64,000 bases of DNA. Origin: an uncultured Bacteroidia bacterium (GTDB lineage: Bacteria > Bacteroidota > Bacteroidia > Bacteroidales > UBA932). The translations under genes and the position numbers were made by a program. The DNA lies in assembly GCA_902769525.1 (NCBI GenBank), contig CACXPG010000003.1:1-64000 (forward strand), in the 5' to 3' direction. Under the pieces are notes generated by a model that was not told the DNA's origin, ran no database searches, and worked only from the letters and a program-made list of their open reading frames with translations. This document shows positions 51,474-59,765 of this stretch, piece by piece (the first letter of the stretch is position 1; each line of letters starts with the position of its first letter).

Positions 51474-52688
51474 ATGAAAAAGCTCTTCAAGATATTCCTT
51501 CTTCTCTGCTTAATCGGCATCGCGATTGTTGTCTGGTGCAGTTACATCGTTGAAAAAAGCTCCAGAGGAAAGCTGTTCAACAATGTCAACGACATTCCCT
51601 GCAACGACGTTGGCCTGCTTCTTGGCACCAACCCTATCGGCCGTACTGGAAGACCTAACATCTATTATGTTCACCGCATCCAGGCCGTTGTAGACCTATA
51701 CAAGGCAGGCAAGATCAAGGTTGTGCTGATCAGCGGAGACAACAGCCACCGCTCCTACAACGAGCCTGAGTATATGAAGAAGGACCTCGTCTCCAAAGGC
51801 ATACCGGCTGACCGCATTTTCCTGGACTATGCCGGTTTCCGCACCTTTGACTCCATGATCCGCGCCCAGAAGGTCTTTGGCCAGAACTCCTTCACCATCA
51901 TCTCCCAGGAATTCCACAACCAGAGGGCTCTCTACATCTGCCAGCACCTTGGCATTGACGCCGTTGCCTTCAACGCCAAAAACACTATCTCCAGATACTG
52001 GCGCATCCGCATGTACTTCCGCGAAAAGCTTGCCCGCACCAAAGCTGTCCTGGACATCCTGTTTGGCAAGAAACCCCACTTCCTCGGCGATCCCATTCCT
52101 ATCACCATCCCGAATGACACAATCATCTTGAAAGACACGACTACCACAAAAGACACCACAAACAATATGGGACTAAAAGACTTATTTCATCGCAAAAGAG
52201 ACAAAAACGAAGCCGTACAAATCACTATCCCTGAAGAGAGTTTTGATCTTATTGAATCTACCGATCCTAAAGGTGCTAAAGCCCTCATAATGAGAAACGC
52301 ATCTCTCAAGCAACACCAGAAAGACACCCTTCTGAAACAGGTTTTCGGTTTCTATTGTTCTATCAACCTAGACTATGTAATTGTTGATGAGAATAACTGG
52401 CCTACTTCAGAAGAGTTCTCAATTATGCAAGACTATACCGAGTCTATTGACCAGGCTCTTAAAGTTCAACCAGATCATCCAAACGCCCTATTTGTGGCAA
52501 GGGTTACATATAACGGAGTTTGCCAGGTAGTATGGATGCTCAACAACCCGGAAATTGCTATAGAGTACCTTGATGGCATCATTGCCAAGGGTAATCAGAT
52601 AAGAGAATTCGATTACAGCATCGAAAAGGATCCTGAGTGGAAATTGATAGATTTCTTCTTGCAAGATTTTCCAAAGAGCAACACATAA
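51474..52688 (+). CDS. SanA/DUF218-like protein fused to an unrelated C-terminal half
   Basis: Residues 1-205 are a SanA-type protein: one membrane helix, then VGLLLGTNPIGRTGRPN, ISGDNSHRSYNEPE and EFHNQRALYICQHLG, ending GDPIPI. SanA proteins affect envelope barrier function. After a Thr/Asp/Lys linker, a second part begins with an ATG at 52167 (MGLKDLFHRKRDK) that looks like an independent gene start, and is clearly more AT-rich. It contains helical, TPR-like sequence. The reading frame may be a fusion by loss of the sanA stop. Confidence 0.78.
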   Translation: MKKLFKIFLLLCLIGIAIVVWCSYIVEKSSRGKLFNNVNDIPCNDVGLLLGTNPIGRTGRPNIYYVHRIQAVVDLYKAGKIKVVLISGDNSHRSYNEPEYMKKDLVSKGIPADRIFLDYAGFRTFDSMIRAQKVFGQNSFTIISQEFHNQRALYICQHLGIDAVAFNAKNTISRYWRIRMYFREKLARTKAVLDILFGKKPHFLGDPIPITIPNDTIILKDTTTTKDTTNNMGLKDLFHRKRDKNEAVQITIPEESFDLIESTDPKGAKALIMRNASLKQHQKDTLLKQVFGFYCSINLDYVIVDENNWPTSEEFSIMQDYTESIDQALKVQPDHPNALFVARVTYNGVCQVVWMLNNPEIAIEYLDGIIAKGNQIREFDYSIEKDPEWKLIDFFLQDFPKSNT

Positions 52689-52712
52689 TCTAAGGATTTA
52701 ATCCACCTATTC

Positions 52713-52746
52713 TGCCAGACTTTTGCATAGATATATTAGAACTTTG
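52713..52746 (+). promoter_or_regulatory. WYL-type dyad and -7 box before the nuclease-like gene (site F)
   Basis: TGCC (52713-52716), seven bases, TGCA (52724-52727). The dyad centre (52720) is 19 nt upstream of the box GAACTTTG (52739-52746), the same geometry as the sites at 57126, 59175, 60285 and 62107. Confidence 0.55.
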
Positions 52747-52776
52747 ACCTTCAAGAACCATCAACCGCCGTTAAAA

Positions 52777-54618
52777 ATGTATCGACAAATGAATTATTCA
52801 GAAACCCTAAATCTGGCTGCGAAAGTTCGCGAACTCAAAGATAGCATAAGCCAGGCCAATATACTTGATGCTGTTTATGTAAACGAAAATGTCCACTCTC
52901 GTATTCTTCGTTTGATTATGGATTACAAGAGAGATGGACATTATCCTTTCTATGAACTATTTCTAGAGTTAAATAAGGTGTCAACTATCATTCCAGATGA
53001 TATTTCCTGTTCAGAACCACATTTCTTTAATGAAAGAGATAGAATCGACCTTCTCATCGAGGGTAATGATTACGCTATTATCATTGAGAACAAAATATAT
53101 AATGCAATTGATCAAGACCACCAGATGGAGCGTTACCTGTTGAGTTGTATTGGAAGGGGCTTCAAGAAAGAGAGAATATTTGCCCTCTACTTAACCTCTG
53201 ATGGGACAAAAAACATATCTAAAAATAGCTTAACAGATAAGGCTCTGGAAGTCCTTGGTTTTTCAGACCAAACAACAGGTAGATTTGCAGAAATCAGTTT
53301 CAGATACGATATTCTTCCATGGCTTCGTAAAGCGATTAACATTTGCAGAACAAACGATGATGAGCAGATCAAGTCAGCCTTAATCCAATATGCCGATTAT
53401 CTTGCCGGAATGTTTGGAGAACGTGAAAAAGAGTCCAAAAAGGATTTGGCAATAACTCAACTTCTTGCTGAATATGAGGTTAATTCTGTTTCTGCTTTCT
53501 GTGACTGTATTTCGGTGATCTACAATCTATCAGAAGAGTTGAACCAAAGAAGAGACAGTCTCTGCCGTGACATTGCCATTAGGTTTATAATTAACCCAAT
53601 AAGAGAATATTGTACAGATCAAGGCATTGAATTTACATTTGAAGGATATTCATTTGGTTTTCTGAGAATTAGAATGTCACTTCCGGAAATTTCCAAAGCA
53701 TCGTTCTGCTTTAATACGGAGGGAGACGGCCGAAACATCTATGGTATTTGTAACCGCGATGCTCAAGACGGAGAAGTATTACAGGATAGAGTCCAGAAGC
53801 ATCTGGCAGAAGCTGGATTTCGGAAAAGTCTTTGGTGGCCAGCCTATCGCTACCCAAATATTGAAAATCGCAAGTTCTCTCGTACAGGGTCAGCAGACTT
53901 TTGGGAAGTTTGTGTGCCGGACGATTTTACCCAATACGTAATTGCCACCTATGAAGAAGTAAAAGGAATACTGCGACAGGACTCTATACCGGGAAACGAT
54001 TCATCAGCCTTAATCCAATATGTCGATTCTCTTGACGGAATGTCTGGTGAACGAGAAAAAGAAACAGAAAAAGAGTTGGCAATAACTCAACTTCTTGCTG
54101 AACATGAAATTAATTCTGTATCTGCTTTCTGCGACTGTATTTCGGCAATCGACAATCTATCAGAAGAGTTGAACCAAAGAAGAGACATATACTGCCAATC
54201 CCTTGCCATGACGTATGTAAGCAAACCATTAAGAGAATACTGTACAGACCAAGGCATTGAACTTACGTATGAATTTTATTCGTTTAGCTTTCTGAGTATT
54301 AGAATGTCACTTCCTGGAATCTCCAAAGCATCGTTTCGTTTCAATACAGAGGGAGACGGTCGAAATATCTATGGTATATGTAACTACGATGCTCAGGATG
54401 GAGAAGTTTTACAGGATAGAGTCCAAAAGCATCTGGCAGAAGCTAGATTTCGGAAAAGTCTTTGGTGGCCTGCCTATCGTTACCCAAAAGATAATCCCAA
54501 GTTCTTGCGTACAGGGTCGTTAGACTTTTGGGAAGTTTGTGTGCCGGACGATTTTACCCAATACGTAATTGCCACCTACAAGGAAGTAAGCGGTTTCCTA
54601 GACTATTCAAAGTTTTAG
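52777..54618 (+). CDS. PD-(D/E)XK nuclease-like protein with duplicated C-terminal unit
   Basis: I choose 52777 (613 aa; 52789 also possible) because the promoter box ends at 52746. The N-terminal part has the PD-(D/E)XK pattern (RIDLLIEGNDYAIIIENKIY) of the PDDEXK_4 family, followed by a helical region. The C-terminal unit of about 200 residues (SALIQY, CDCIS, NLSEELNQRR, CTDQGIE, WWPAYRYP, VCVPDDFTQYVIAT) occurs twice, and the DNA is close to identical. The family is often linked with phage defence. The gene is AT-rich relative to its left flank. Confidence 0.78.
   Translation: MYRQMNYSETLNLAAKVRELKDSISQANILDAVYVNENVHSRILRLIMDYKRDGHYPFYELFLELNKVSTIIPDDISCSEPHFFNERDRIDLLIEGNDYAIIIENKIYNAIDQDHQMERYLLSCIGRGFKKERIFALYLTSDGTKNISKNSLTDKALEVLGFSDQTTGRFAEISFRYDILPWLRKAINICRTNDDEQIKSALIQYADYLAGMFGEREKESKKDLAITQLLAEYEVNSVSAFCDCISVIYNLSEELNQRRDSLCRDIAIRFIINPIREYCTDQGIEFTFEGYSFGFLRIRMSLPEISKASFCFNTEGDGRNIYGICNRDAQDGEVLQDRVQKHLAEAGFRKSLWWPAYRYPNIENRKFSRTGSADFWEVCVPDDFTQYVIATYEEVKGILRQDSIPGNDSSALIQYVDSLDGMSGEREKETEKELAITQLLAEHEINSVSAFCDCISAIDNLSEELNQRRDIYCQSLAMTYVSKPLREYCTDQGIELTYEFYSFSFLSIRMSLPGISKASFRFNTEGDGRNIYGICNYDAQDGEVLQDRVQKHLAEARFRKSLWWPAYRYPKDNPKFLRTGSLDFWEVCVPDDFTQYVIATYKEVSGFLDYSKF
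53374..54589 (+). repeat. tandem duplication inside the nuclease-like gene
   Basis: Unit 1 (53374 to about 53962) and unit 2 (54004 to about 54589) align over nearly their whole length, with scattered substitutions and one missing codon. The offset is 630 nt, later 627, so the frame is kept. Confidence 0.85.
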
Positions 54619-54664
54619 CAAAGTATAGTGTGCTTATTCGTAACTTAAATATCATATAAGCCCG

Positions 54665-54700
54665 ACAAAAGTAAAGAACCGAAATAATTCTTACTTTTGT
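54665..54700 (+). promoter_or_regulatory. promoter with inverted repeat before the RhuM-Fic gene
   Basis: ACAAAAGTAA-A-GAA (54665-54678) and TTCTTACTTTTGT (54688-54700) form a 13-bp inverted repeat with one bulged A. The right arm contains the -7 box TACTTTTG (54692-54699), so a bound protein would block the promoter. Confidence 0.6.
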
Positions 54701-54719
54701 TGCTAGAAACTAGGAGCGT

Positions 54720-55721
54720 ATGGAAGAGAGAAAAGACATTGTGATTTACCAGTCTGAGGACGGGTTGGTGAAGATGGAAGCGATGGTTGATCCTTCGGGA
54801 GAAACCATTTGGGCAACCCAGAAGGCTATTGCTTCATTATTTGAAGTAACGATACCTAATATTTCTTATCACTTTAGACGCATTTTTCAAAGTGGGGAAT
54901 TAGACCCCAATACGGTAATTAAAGAATTTTTAATTACCGCACAGAGTGGCATTAGAGGCCTCTCTGAAGAGAAAATAAGGTATTACAACCTTGATGCCAT
55001 CATATCTCTAGGTTACCGTGTAAACTCAATCCGAGCTACCAAGTTCAGGATTTGGGCTACAGGAATAATCAAGCATTATATGCTTAAAGGGTATGCTGTA
55101 AACCGCAGTGCAGTTTCAGAGCAGAAATATGAAGAACTCAAAAAAGCTGTAGGGTTGCTTGAGAATGTATTCAGCAAGGAATTAATGCTAACTTCTGATC
55201 AGGCTGTAGGGCTGTTTGATGTTATTCGAGATTACACTTATGCTCTTGACACTCTTGATTCTTACGACTATCAGAATCTGAAGATTACAGACACAACAGC
55301 TCCGGAGAGGTTTCACGCCACTTACGAGAATGCAATGGAAGCCATAAAGAGCCTTAGGGAGAAATTTGGAGGAAGCAGTCTATTCGGGGTAGAGAAAGAT
55401 GCGTCTTTCCACAGCAGCATTGGGCAGATATACCAAACTTGGGAAGGAAAAGATCTGTATCCTAGTATTGAGGAAAAGGCCGCTATGCTGCTTTATCTGG
55501 TGGTTAAGAACCATTCTTTCGTTGATGGCAACAAACGCATAGCCGCTACCCTATTCCTCTGGTTTATGCAGAAAAACGGCATCCTCTATCGCCCAGACGG
55601 GTCTAAGCGCATCGCTGATGCATCTCTTGTGGCTCTTACCCTGATGATTGCAGAGAGTCGGACCGATGAGATGGACACTATGGTAAAGGTTGTTGTGAAC
55701 CTGATTAACAGGAGAAACTGA
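54720..55721 (+). CDS. RhuM-Fic protein (RhuM-type N-terminus, Fic/DOC C-terminus)
   Basis: The N-terminal half of this 333-aa protein (about residues 1-120) is of the RhuM/virulence-protein type (IWATQKAIASLFEVTIPNI, YYNLDAIISLGYRVNS), usually DNA-binding. The C-terminal half is a Fic domain with the complete motif HSFVDGNKR (residues 265-273), so it should be able to transfer AMP or a related group. No antitoxin-like inhibitory motif was identified. Such proteins are common in accessory DNA. A promoter-spanning inverted repeat suggests autoregulation. Confidence 0.88.
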   Translation: MEERKDIVIYQSEDGLVKMEAMVDPSGETIWATQKAIASLFEVTIPNISYHFRRIFQSGELDPNTVIKEFLITAQSGIRGLSEEKIRYYNLDAIISLGYRVNSIRATKFRIWATGIIKHYMLKGYAVNRSAVSEQKYEELKKAVGLLENVFSKELMLTSDQAVGLFDVIRDYTYALDTLDSYDYQNLKITDTTAPERFHATYENAMEAIKSLREKFGGSSLFGVEKDASFHSSIGQIYQTWEGKDLYPSIEEKAAMLLYLVVKNHSFVDGNKRIAATLFLWFMQKNGILYRPDGSKRIADASLVALTLMIAESRTDEMDTMVKVVVNLINRRN

Positions 55722-55757
55722 AATTCTCTTTGGAGTTAGTCGAGATTGTTCCACTTA

Positions 55758-56426
55758 TCATTCTAGGCTTATGTTTATTTCTGCCCTGAAATCACGGCAG
55801 TAAGCAAAGTCTGTAATGGCGAAGCAGGAATTCTTGATCAGGACTTCAACGGGGCGGATGACTTCCAGTTCGTTCAAATTAGGAGAGGTCCATCTTTTGC
55901 AGTTCCAATTGGCAAACGGGCGGGAGAGTTCCATTTCCTCCTCAAAAGACTTATTGTCAACATCCTGGTAACCAATAGACGTCATATTGAAGAGTTTGTT
56001 CTGAATAAGCGGTGTAGCGCAAAAGTCATCATCGCTGAATAATTTGTTGTTGAAGATATCCCATAGACAGCAACCATATTCGTTACGTTGCTTCATGCTT
56101 TCCGGACAGTTAGCCATATAGACACTTAGCTGGAATAAATGCTGATCGCCAAATTCCATTTCTTCTATAATGTTGCGGAAAGTATCGTAGACGCCTACAA
56201 TGAACTGTTTCAGGCTATTGTTGAATTGCAATAATTCATATGCAAGGCCCAAATCCATTATGCTGTAAGATTCTCTTAAGCCTGTATCAATCAAGTATTT
56301 TCTTTTTTCAAGAAGAGACTTGAGCCCAGTGGCTATAAAATCCTGGTGGTTATTAAAAGGGTTGCCATCTCCATAAATGCTGAGGATGTCCTGCTCAAGT
56401 TTGAGGAGTTCTTTGTTGTCAATCAT
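55758..56426 (-). CDS. hypothetical 222-aa protein
   Basis: Soluble, mostly helical in the first half and richer in beta in the second, no known motif; it has several Cys and aromatic residues (YGCCLWDIFNN). It lies 54 nt after the 179-aa gene and probably shares its transcript and the dyad-controlled promoter. Convergent with the RhuM-Fic gene. Confidence 0.65.
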   Translation of the reverse strand: MIDNKELLKLEQDILSIYGDGNPFNNHQDFIATGLKSLLEKRKYLIDTGLRESYSIMDLGLAYELLQFNNSLKQFIVGVYDTFRNIIEEMEFGDQHLFQLSVYMANCPESMKQRNEYGCCLWDIFNNKLFSDDDFCATPLIQNKLFNMTSIGYQDVDNKSFEEEMELSRPFANWNCKRWTSPNLNELEVIRPVEVLIKNSCFAITDFAYCRDFRAEINISLE

Positions 56427-56480
56427 TGTTATCGCGAATATTATGTTTTGACTGGGTTTTGGTTGGGGTTTGCGTGGAGG

Positions 56481-57020
56481 TTACTTTGTTTCTTGTTTAT
56501 TCCATAATGGCGGCTGGAGGTAACCCCATCGGCGAGATTTCCCAAAGTAAGCTGATACGGTTTCGTCAGGGTTAGCCAGCCAATGCCTCCTTTCAATGTT
56601 ATAGAGATGCATGTCTTCAGGCCTGCTCAAGTTTTCATAATCGATTTCATAATTGTCGCAGGAGTCAAGAGTAACACAACGATCCAATTCTAATTCAAGC
56701 AGTTCTAGGAGTTCCTCCTTGTCCAGACACCTTATACGCTCTGCCAAAGTACCTCCTTCATGAGTTGCCAGAGGTACTCCTCCGTTCATCATATAAGTTA
56801 GATAGCGGAAAATCATCCACTGAATAGCTCTCAGCTGATCATAATTGTCTCTGCCTATAAGGTAAATATCCAGTACATCAGAGATTATCCCTCCTTCTTT
56901 GACAAAGACTCCCAGACGGAGTATTTTCTGCTGCAAGGTCATGGATTCTTGCTCATATCCGAAATTGTCCCAGTATTCCCGGAATGCCAGATCGGATGGG
57001 TTGGGTGCTATTCGTTTCAT
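56481..57020 (-). CDS. hypothetical 179-aa protein under a WYL-type dyad
   Basis: The start at 57020 (MKRIAPNPSD) is chosen because the longer frame reads through a 12-bp repeat array with low-complexity NRTK repeats in the leader. The protein is soluble and acidic, with a conserved-looking REYWDNFGYEQESM start. No domain recognised. It is the first gene of a two-gene transcript whose promoter carries the dyad at 57115-57137. Confidence 0.65.
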   Translation of the reverse strand: MKRIAPNPSDLAFREYWDNFGYEQESMTLQQKILRLGVFVKEGGIISDVLDIYLIGRDNYDQLRAIQWMIFRYLTYMMNGGVPLATHEGGTLAERIRCLDKEELLELLELELDRCVTLDSCDNYEIDYENLSRPEDMHLYNIERRHWLANPDETVSAYFGKSRRWGYLQPPLWNKQETK

Positions 57021-57042
57021 AACTGTTCTGTTTTTGATGGTT

Positions 57043-57078
57043 GTTCTGTTCTTTGTTCTGTTCTTTGTTCTGTTCTTT
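57043..57078 (-). repeat. three tandem copies of a 12-bp unit in a gene leader
   Basis: The plus strand reads GTTCTGTTCTTT three times in a row. It lies between the promoter (57100-57107) and the start (57020) of the 179-aa gene. Unit length is a multiple of three and would not shift a frame. Confidence 0.75.
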
Positions 57079-57087
57079 GATATTTCT

Positions 57088-57104
57088 CTTTGTCTGAGAC
57101 AAAG
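57088..57104. promoter_or_regulatory. perfect palindrome at the 179-aa gene promoter
   Basis: CTTTGTCT-G-AGACAAAG, 8-bp arms. It overlaps the -7 box and probable start site on the minus strand and could bind a second regulator. Confidence 0.5.
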
Positions 57105-57137
57105 GAAGAGCATTACTCTGCAGGATTCCGGCAGAGT
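57100..57137 (-). promoter_or_regulatory. WYL-type dyad and -7 box before the 179-aa gene (site A)
   Basis: ACTCTGC N9 GCAGAGT at 57115-57137. On the minus strand TTCCTTTG (57107-57100) begins exactly 19 nt from the dyad centre (57126). Confidence 0.6.
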
Positions 57138-57284
57138 GAAAGATTTTTCAACATTTTTCGGGAAAACTTTGTAACCATAGGCGAAAAGTCTCGTAATTAT
57201 TAGTGCCGTAACGATTTTTTTAGGGAAGGATTTGAGCGTTGGAGCGGAGTTTTTAGGTTCATTGACTCATAATCATGTAAAACT

Positions 57285-58109
57285 ATGAGCAATAACCTAT
57301 TGATTCACACCAACGACACATTCACCGCCAAAAGCGGAGCGGCAGTCCGCTTTGAAGACATCTTTGAGGGTATCAGCAAAGAGATAAGCAGATACCGGTT
57401 CAAGGGCGGGAGATACCTTTCAGACCAGGAGATTGAAGACCTGCGTCAGGAAGCCTTCAAGAAGGCGATAATCTCGGTTGGGTCATATGATCCGCAGAGA
57501 AGTTTCGGATGTCCCCAGGCGTATGGATACGCTATCGCGCTCAGCTGCGAGAAGAATGTCTTTAGGAAAACTGCCAGACGCAACTCTGTCCTGTCTTCCC
57601 AACCGGCAGAGTGTGAAGGCGGTGAAGAATTCGGTTCCGACCGCGAGTTTGAAAGCAAGGAGGCCTTGTCCTACATCAAGAGCAAGATTGCCAAATTGCC
57701 GAAGAACCAGCGCAAGGTCCTCGAATTGAGCATTCAAGGAGTTGAGCCTGAGAAGATTTCACTTCTTCTCGGCTGTTCCCAGAATGCAGTCTACTCCAGA
57801 CTCTGCAGAGCAAGACTTGCAATTGCAGAAGCACTTGGCAAGACGTTCCTGTCCGAGTACGGATTCGGGACTAAAACAAAAACCTGCAATATCAGCCGCA
57901 CTGGAAACAGTACGGCTGTTATTTTTTTGAAAGAATTGTCGTCGCGATGGGTATATAGAGTAGAAAGGATTTTGATTATATGGGAACAACAAAGATTGGA
58001 GGACATTTTTGCAAAGACTGCAAGATTTTCACAGACAAGGTGGAAGACTCGGCCATGGAGCAGATCCGGGAGCTTCTGGACAATCCTTTGTTCAGGGGTG
58101 CCAAGATGA
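57285..58109 (+). CDS. sigma-70-like factor; frame runs 130 nt into rtcB
   Basis: Region 2 (DLRQEAFKKAIISVGSYD) and region 4 (LPKNQRKVLELSIQGVEP, ISLLLGCSQNAVYSRLCRARL) are clear within the first 190 residues. The annotated 274-aa frame then continues over a T7 run (57922-57928) and overlaps rtcB by 130 nt with sequence that no longer looks like a protein domain. Loss of one T would give a stop right after the run, at about residue 215, before rtcB. I think the real protein ends there, or that slippage occurs. It probably drives expression of this region. Confidence 0.75.
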   Translation: MSNNLLIHTNDTFTAKSGAAVRFEDIFEGISKEISRYRFKGGRYLSDQEIEDLRQEAFKKAIISVGSYDPQRSFGCPQAYGYAIALSCEKNVFRKTARRNSVLSSQPAECEGGEEFGSDREFESKEALSYIKSKIAKLPKNQRKVLELSIQGVEPEKISLLLGCSQNAVYSRLCRARLAIAEALGKTFLSEYGFGTKTKTCNISRTGNSTAVIFLKELSSRWVYRVERILIIWEQQRLEDIFAKTARFSQTRWKTRPWSRSGSFWTILCSGVPR

Positions 58110-59158
58110 GGATAATGCCGGATGTGCACGCGGGGAAAGGTATTGTAATAGGCTATACCTGCCGGGTGGAAGATTTTGTGAACCCTGAGCACGTAGGACT
58201 AGACATCGGCTGCGGAATAGACACAGAAATCTTCGACAGGCCACTGCCCGAGAAAGACTACGCCCTGTTTGAGCATCGCCTGAGGAAAGAGGTGCCGATG
58301 GGGTTTGACATACACAAAGACAGGCAGTTTGAGATGAAGCCGTTTCTGAAGTTCATACGCCAAGAACTCAACCGCGCTTACCAGTCGTCAGGAGGAAGAA
58401 TAGACATCATTGAGTGGAACAGCGAGCAGGAAGCCTTTGACTGGATGAAGACAGTTGGCATTCAGCCGGCGGTTTTCCTCAAGTCTCTTGGAACCCTGGG
58501 CGGCGGAAACCATTTCATGGAGTACGAAGAGGGCGAAGACCGCTGGGCCTTTACCGTGCATACCGGTTCCAGAGGCCTGGGCAGCAAGGTTTTCGGCAAG
58601 TGGAACAGGATAGCCTCAGCCAAGGGCGGATATCTATTCGGAAATGAGCTCAGGGCATACCTTACGGATATGGTAATTACCCAGGCCTACGCAAAATACA
58701 ACCGCAAGTTGATACTGGACAAGGCAGCGGAAATAATGCACAAGATCTGCGGAGGCAAGGTGGACGGCATAATCAACACCGTCCACAACTACGTGGATTT
58801 CAGAGATATGGTACTTAGGAAAGGAGCCATACGCTCATACGAGGGAGAGCTGATGGTGATGCCGTTCAACATGAGAGACGGAATAGCGATATGCCAGGGC
58901 CTGTCCAACGAAGACTGGAACTGGTCCGCCCCGCACGGATCCGGAAGGCTTATGTCCAGAACCCAGGCCCACAGGCAGCTACAGATGAAAGGCTACAAAG
59001 AGGAAATGCAGGGCGTGTACTCCACAAGCATCTGCCCGGAAACAATAGACGAGTCACCCTCTGCCTACAAGCCTACGGAAGACATTCTTCAAGCCATCAC
59101 CCCTACCTGCAAGGTTCTTTACCGCCTGCGCTCGAAAATAAACTTGAAAGGAAAATAA
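57980..59158 (+). CDS. rtcB: RtcB-type RNA ligase
   Basis: This 392-aa protein joins RNA 2',3'-cyclic phosphate or 3'-phosphate ends to 5'-OH using GTP and manganese. Conserved residues are in MPDVHAGKG, DIGCGIDT (metal-binding Cys near 76), LGGGNHF, HTGSRGLG and the guanylylated His in SAPHGSGR (near 317). It lies directly after a sigma factor gene and near the WYL, AAA and exonuclease genes, which points to repair of damaged RNA, for example tRNAs cut by toxins. No archease gene is seen nearby. Confidence 0.95.
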   Translation: MGTTKIGGHFCKDCKIFTDKVEDSAMEQIRELLDNPLFRGAKMRIMPDVHAGKGIVIGYTCRVEDFVNPEHVGLDIGCGIDTEIFDRPLPEKDYALFEHRLRKEVPMGFDIHKDRQFEMKPFLKFIRQELNRAYQSSGGRIDIIEWNSEQEAFDWMKTVGIQPAVFLKSLGTLGGGNHFMEYEEGEDRWAFTVHTGSRGLGSKVFGKWNRIASAKGGYLFGNELRAYLTDMVITQAYAKYNRKLILDKAAEIMHKICGGKVDGIINTVHNYVDFRDMVLRKGAIRSYEGELMVMPFNMRDGIAICQGLSNEDWNWSAPHGSGRLMSRTQAHRQLQMKGYKEEMQGVYSTSICPETIDESPSAYKPTEDILQAITPTCKVLYRLRSKINLKGK

Positions 59159-59165
59159 ATCATCC

Positions 59166-59201
59166 TTTGCCAGTATTTGGCAAACTGGAGGTTTACTTTT
59201 G
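59166..59201 (+). promoter_or_regulatory. WYL-type dyad and -7 box before the exonuclease gene (site B)
   Basis: TTTGCC N7 GGCAAA (59166-59184), dyad centre 59175; the box TACTTTTG begins at 59194, 19 nt away. Confidence 0.65.
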
Positions 59202-59236
59202 CAGCAACAAACAAATCAAGTATATTTGAAACAGAT

Positions 59237-59764
59237 ATGAGAGATTTTGCGGCAATAGACTTTGAAACGGCTAATTTTCAGTTCTCTAGCGTTTGCAGCG
59301 TGGGCGTGGTAATAGTCAGGAATGGAGAGATTTCGAATTCGTTTTATTCGCTTATCCAGCCAGAGCCCAACTACTACAACCGTCTGCATACCCGCATTCA
59401 TGGGCTGCGGCGCCAAGACACGGAGGAGGCTCCGGTATTCCCCAAGGTCTGGAAAGAGGTGGAGAAGCTGCTCTTGCTCAACGAGGAGGATGCCAAGTGG
59501 CTGGGACGCCCCTATTTGCCGCTTGTAGCCCACAACAAGGCATTTGACGAAACCTGCCTGAGGGCAGTGTTCCGGTGCTACCAGATGGATTATCCTGATT
59601 ATGATTTCTACGATACACTCTGGGCTTCAAGACGAGTGATGCCGGATCTGGAAAACCATCAGCTGCAGACCGTTGCACGGGCTTGCGGCTATTGCCTGGA
59701 GCATCATCACCACGCTCTGGCAGATGCAGAAGCCTGCGCCGCAATCGCAATGAAAATACTGTAA
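59237..59764 (+). CDS. DnaQ-like 3'-5' exonuclease
   Basis: The start at 59237 (175 aa, MRDFAAIDFE) lies downstream of the dyad-controlled promoter; the longer frame would start inside it. The DEDDh residues are in FAAIDFETAN, VAHNKAFDETCL and HHALADAEAC. It is the short stand-alone type related to DNA polymerase III epsilon, acting on DNA or RNA ends. A second promoter-like TATATTTG lies 8 nt before the start. It is the first gene of the second dyad transcript. Confidence 0.9.
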   Translation: MRDFAAIDFETANFQFSSVCSVGVVIVRNGEISNSFYSLIQPEPNYYNRLHTRIHGLRRQDTEEAPVFPKVWKEVEKLLLLNEEDAKWLGRPYLPLVAHNKAFDETCLRAVFRCYQMDYPDYDFYDTLWASRRVMPDLENHQLQTVARACGYCLEHHHHALADAEACAAIAMKIL

Positions 59765-59765
59765 T

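Noticed and set aside
52723-52776. Start of the nuclease-like gene upstream of 52777
   Set aside because: That stretch overlaps the dyad and promoter box and adds no domain sequence.
57201-57234. A further WYL-type site before the sigma factor gene (TGCC at 57204)
   Set aside because: There is no matching right half-site and the TTTG at 57231 is not at the position seen in the five accepted sites.
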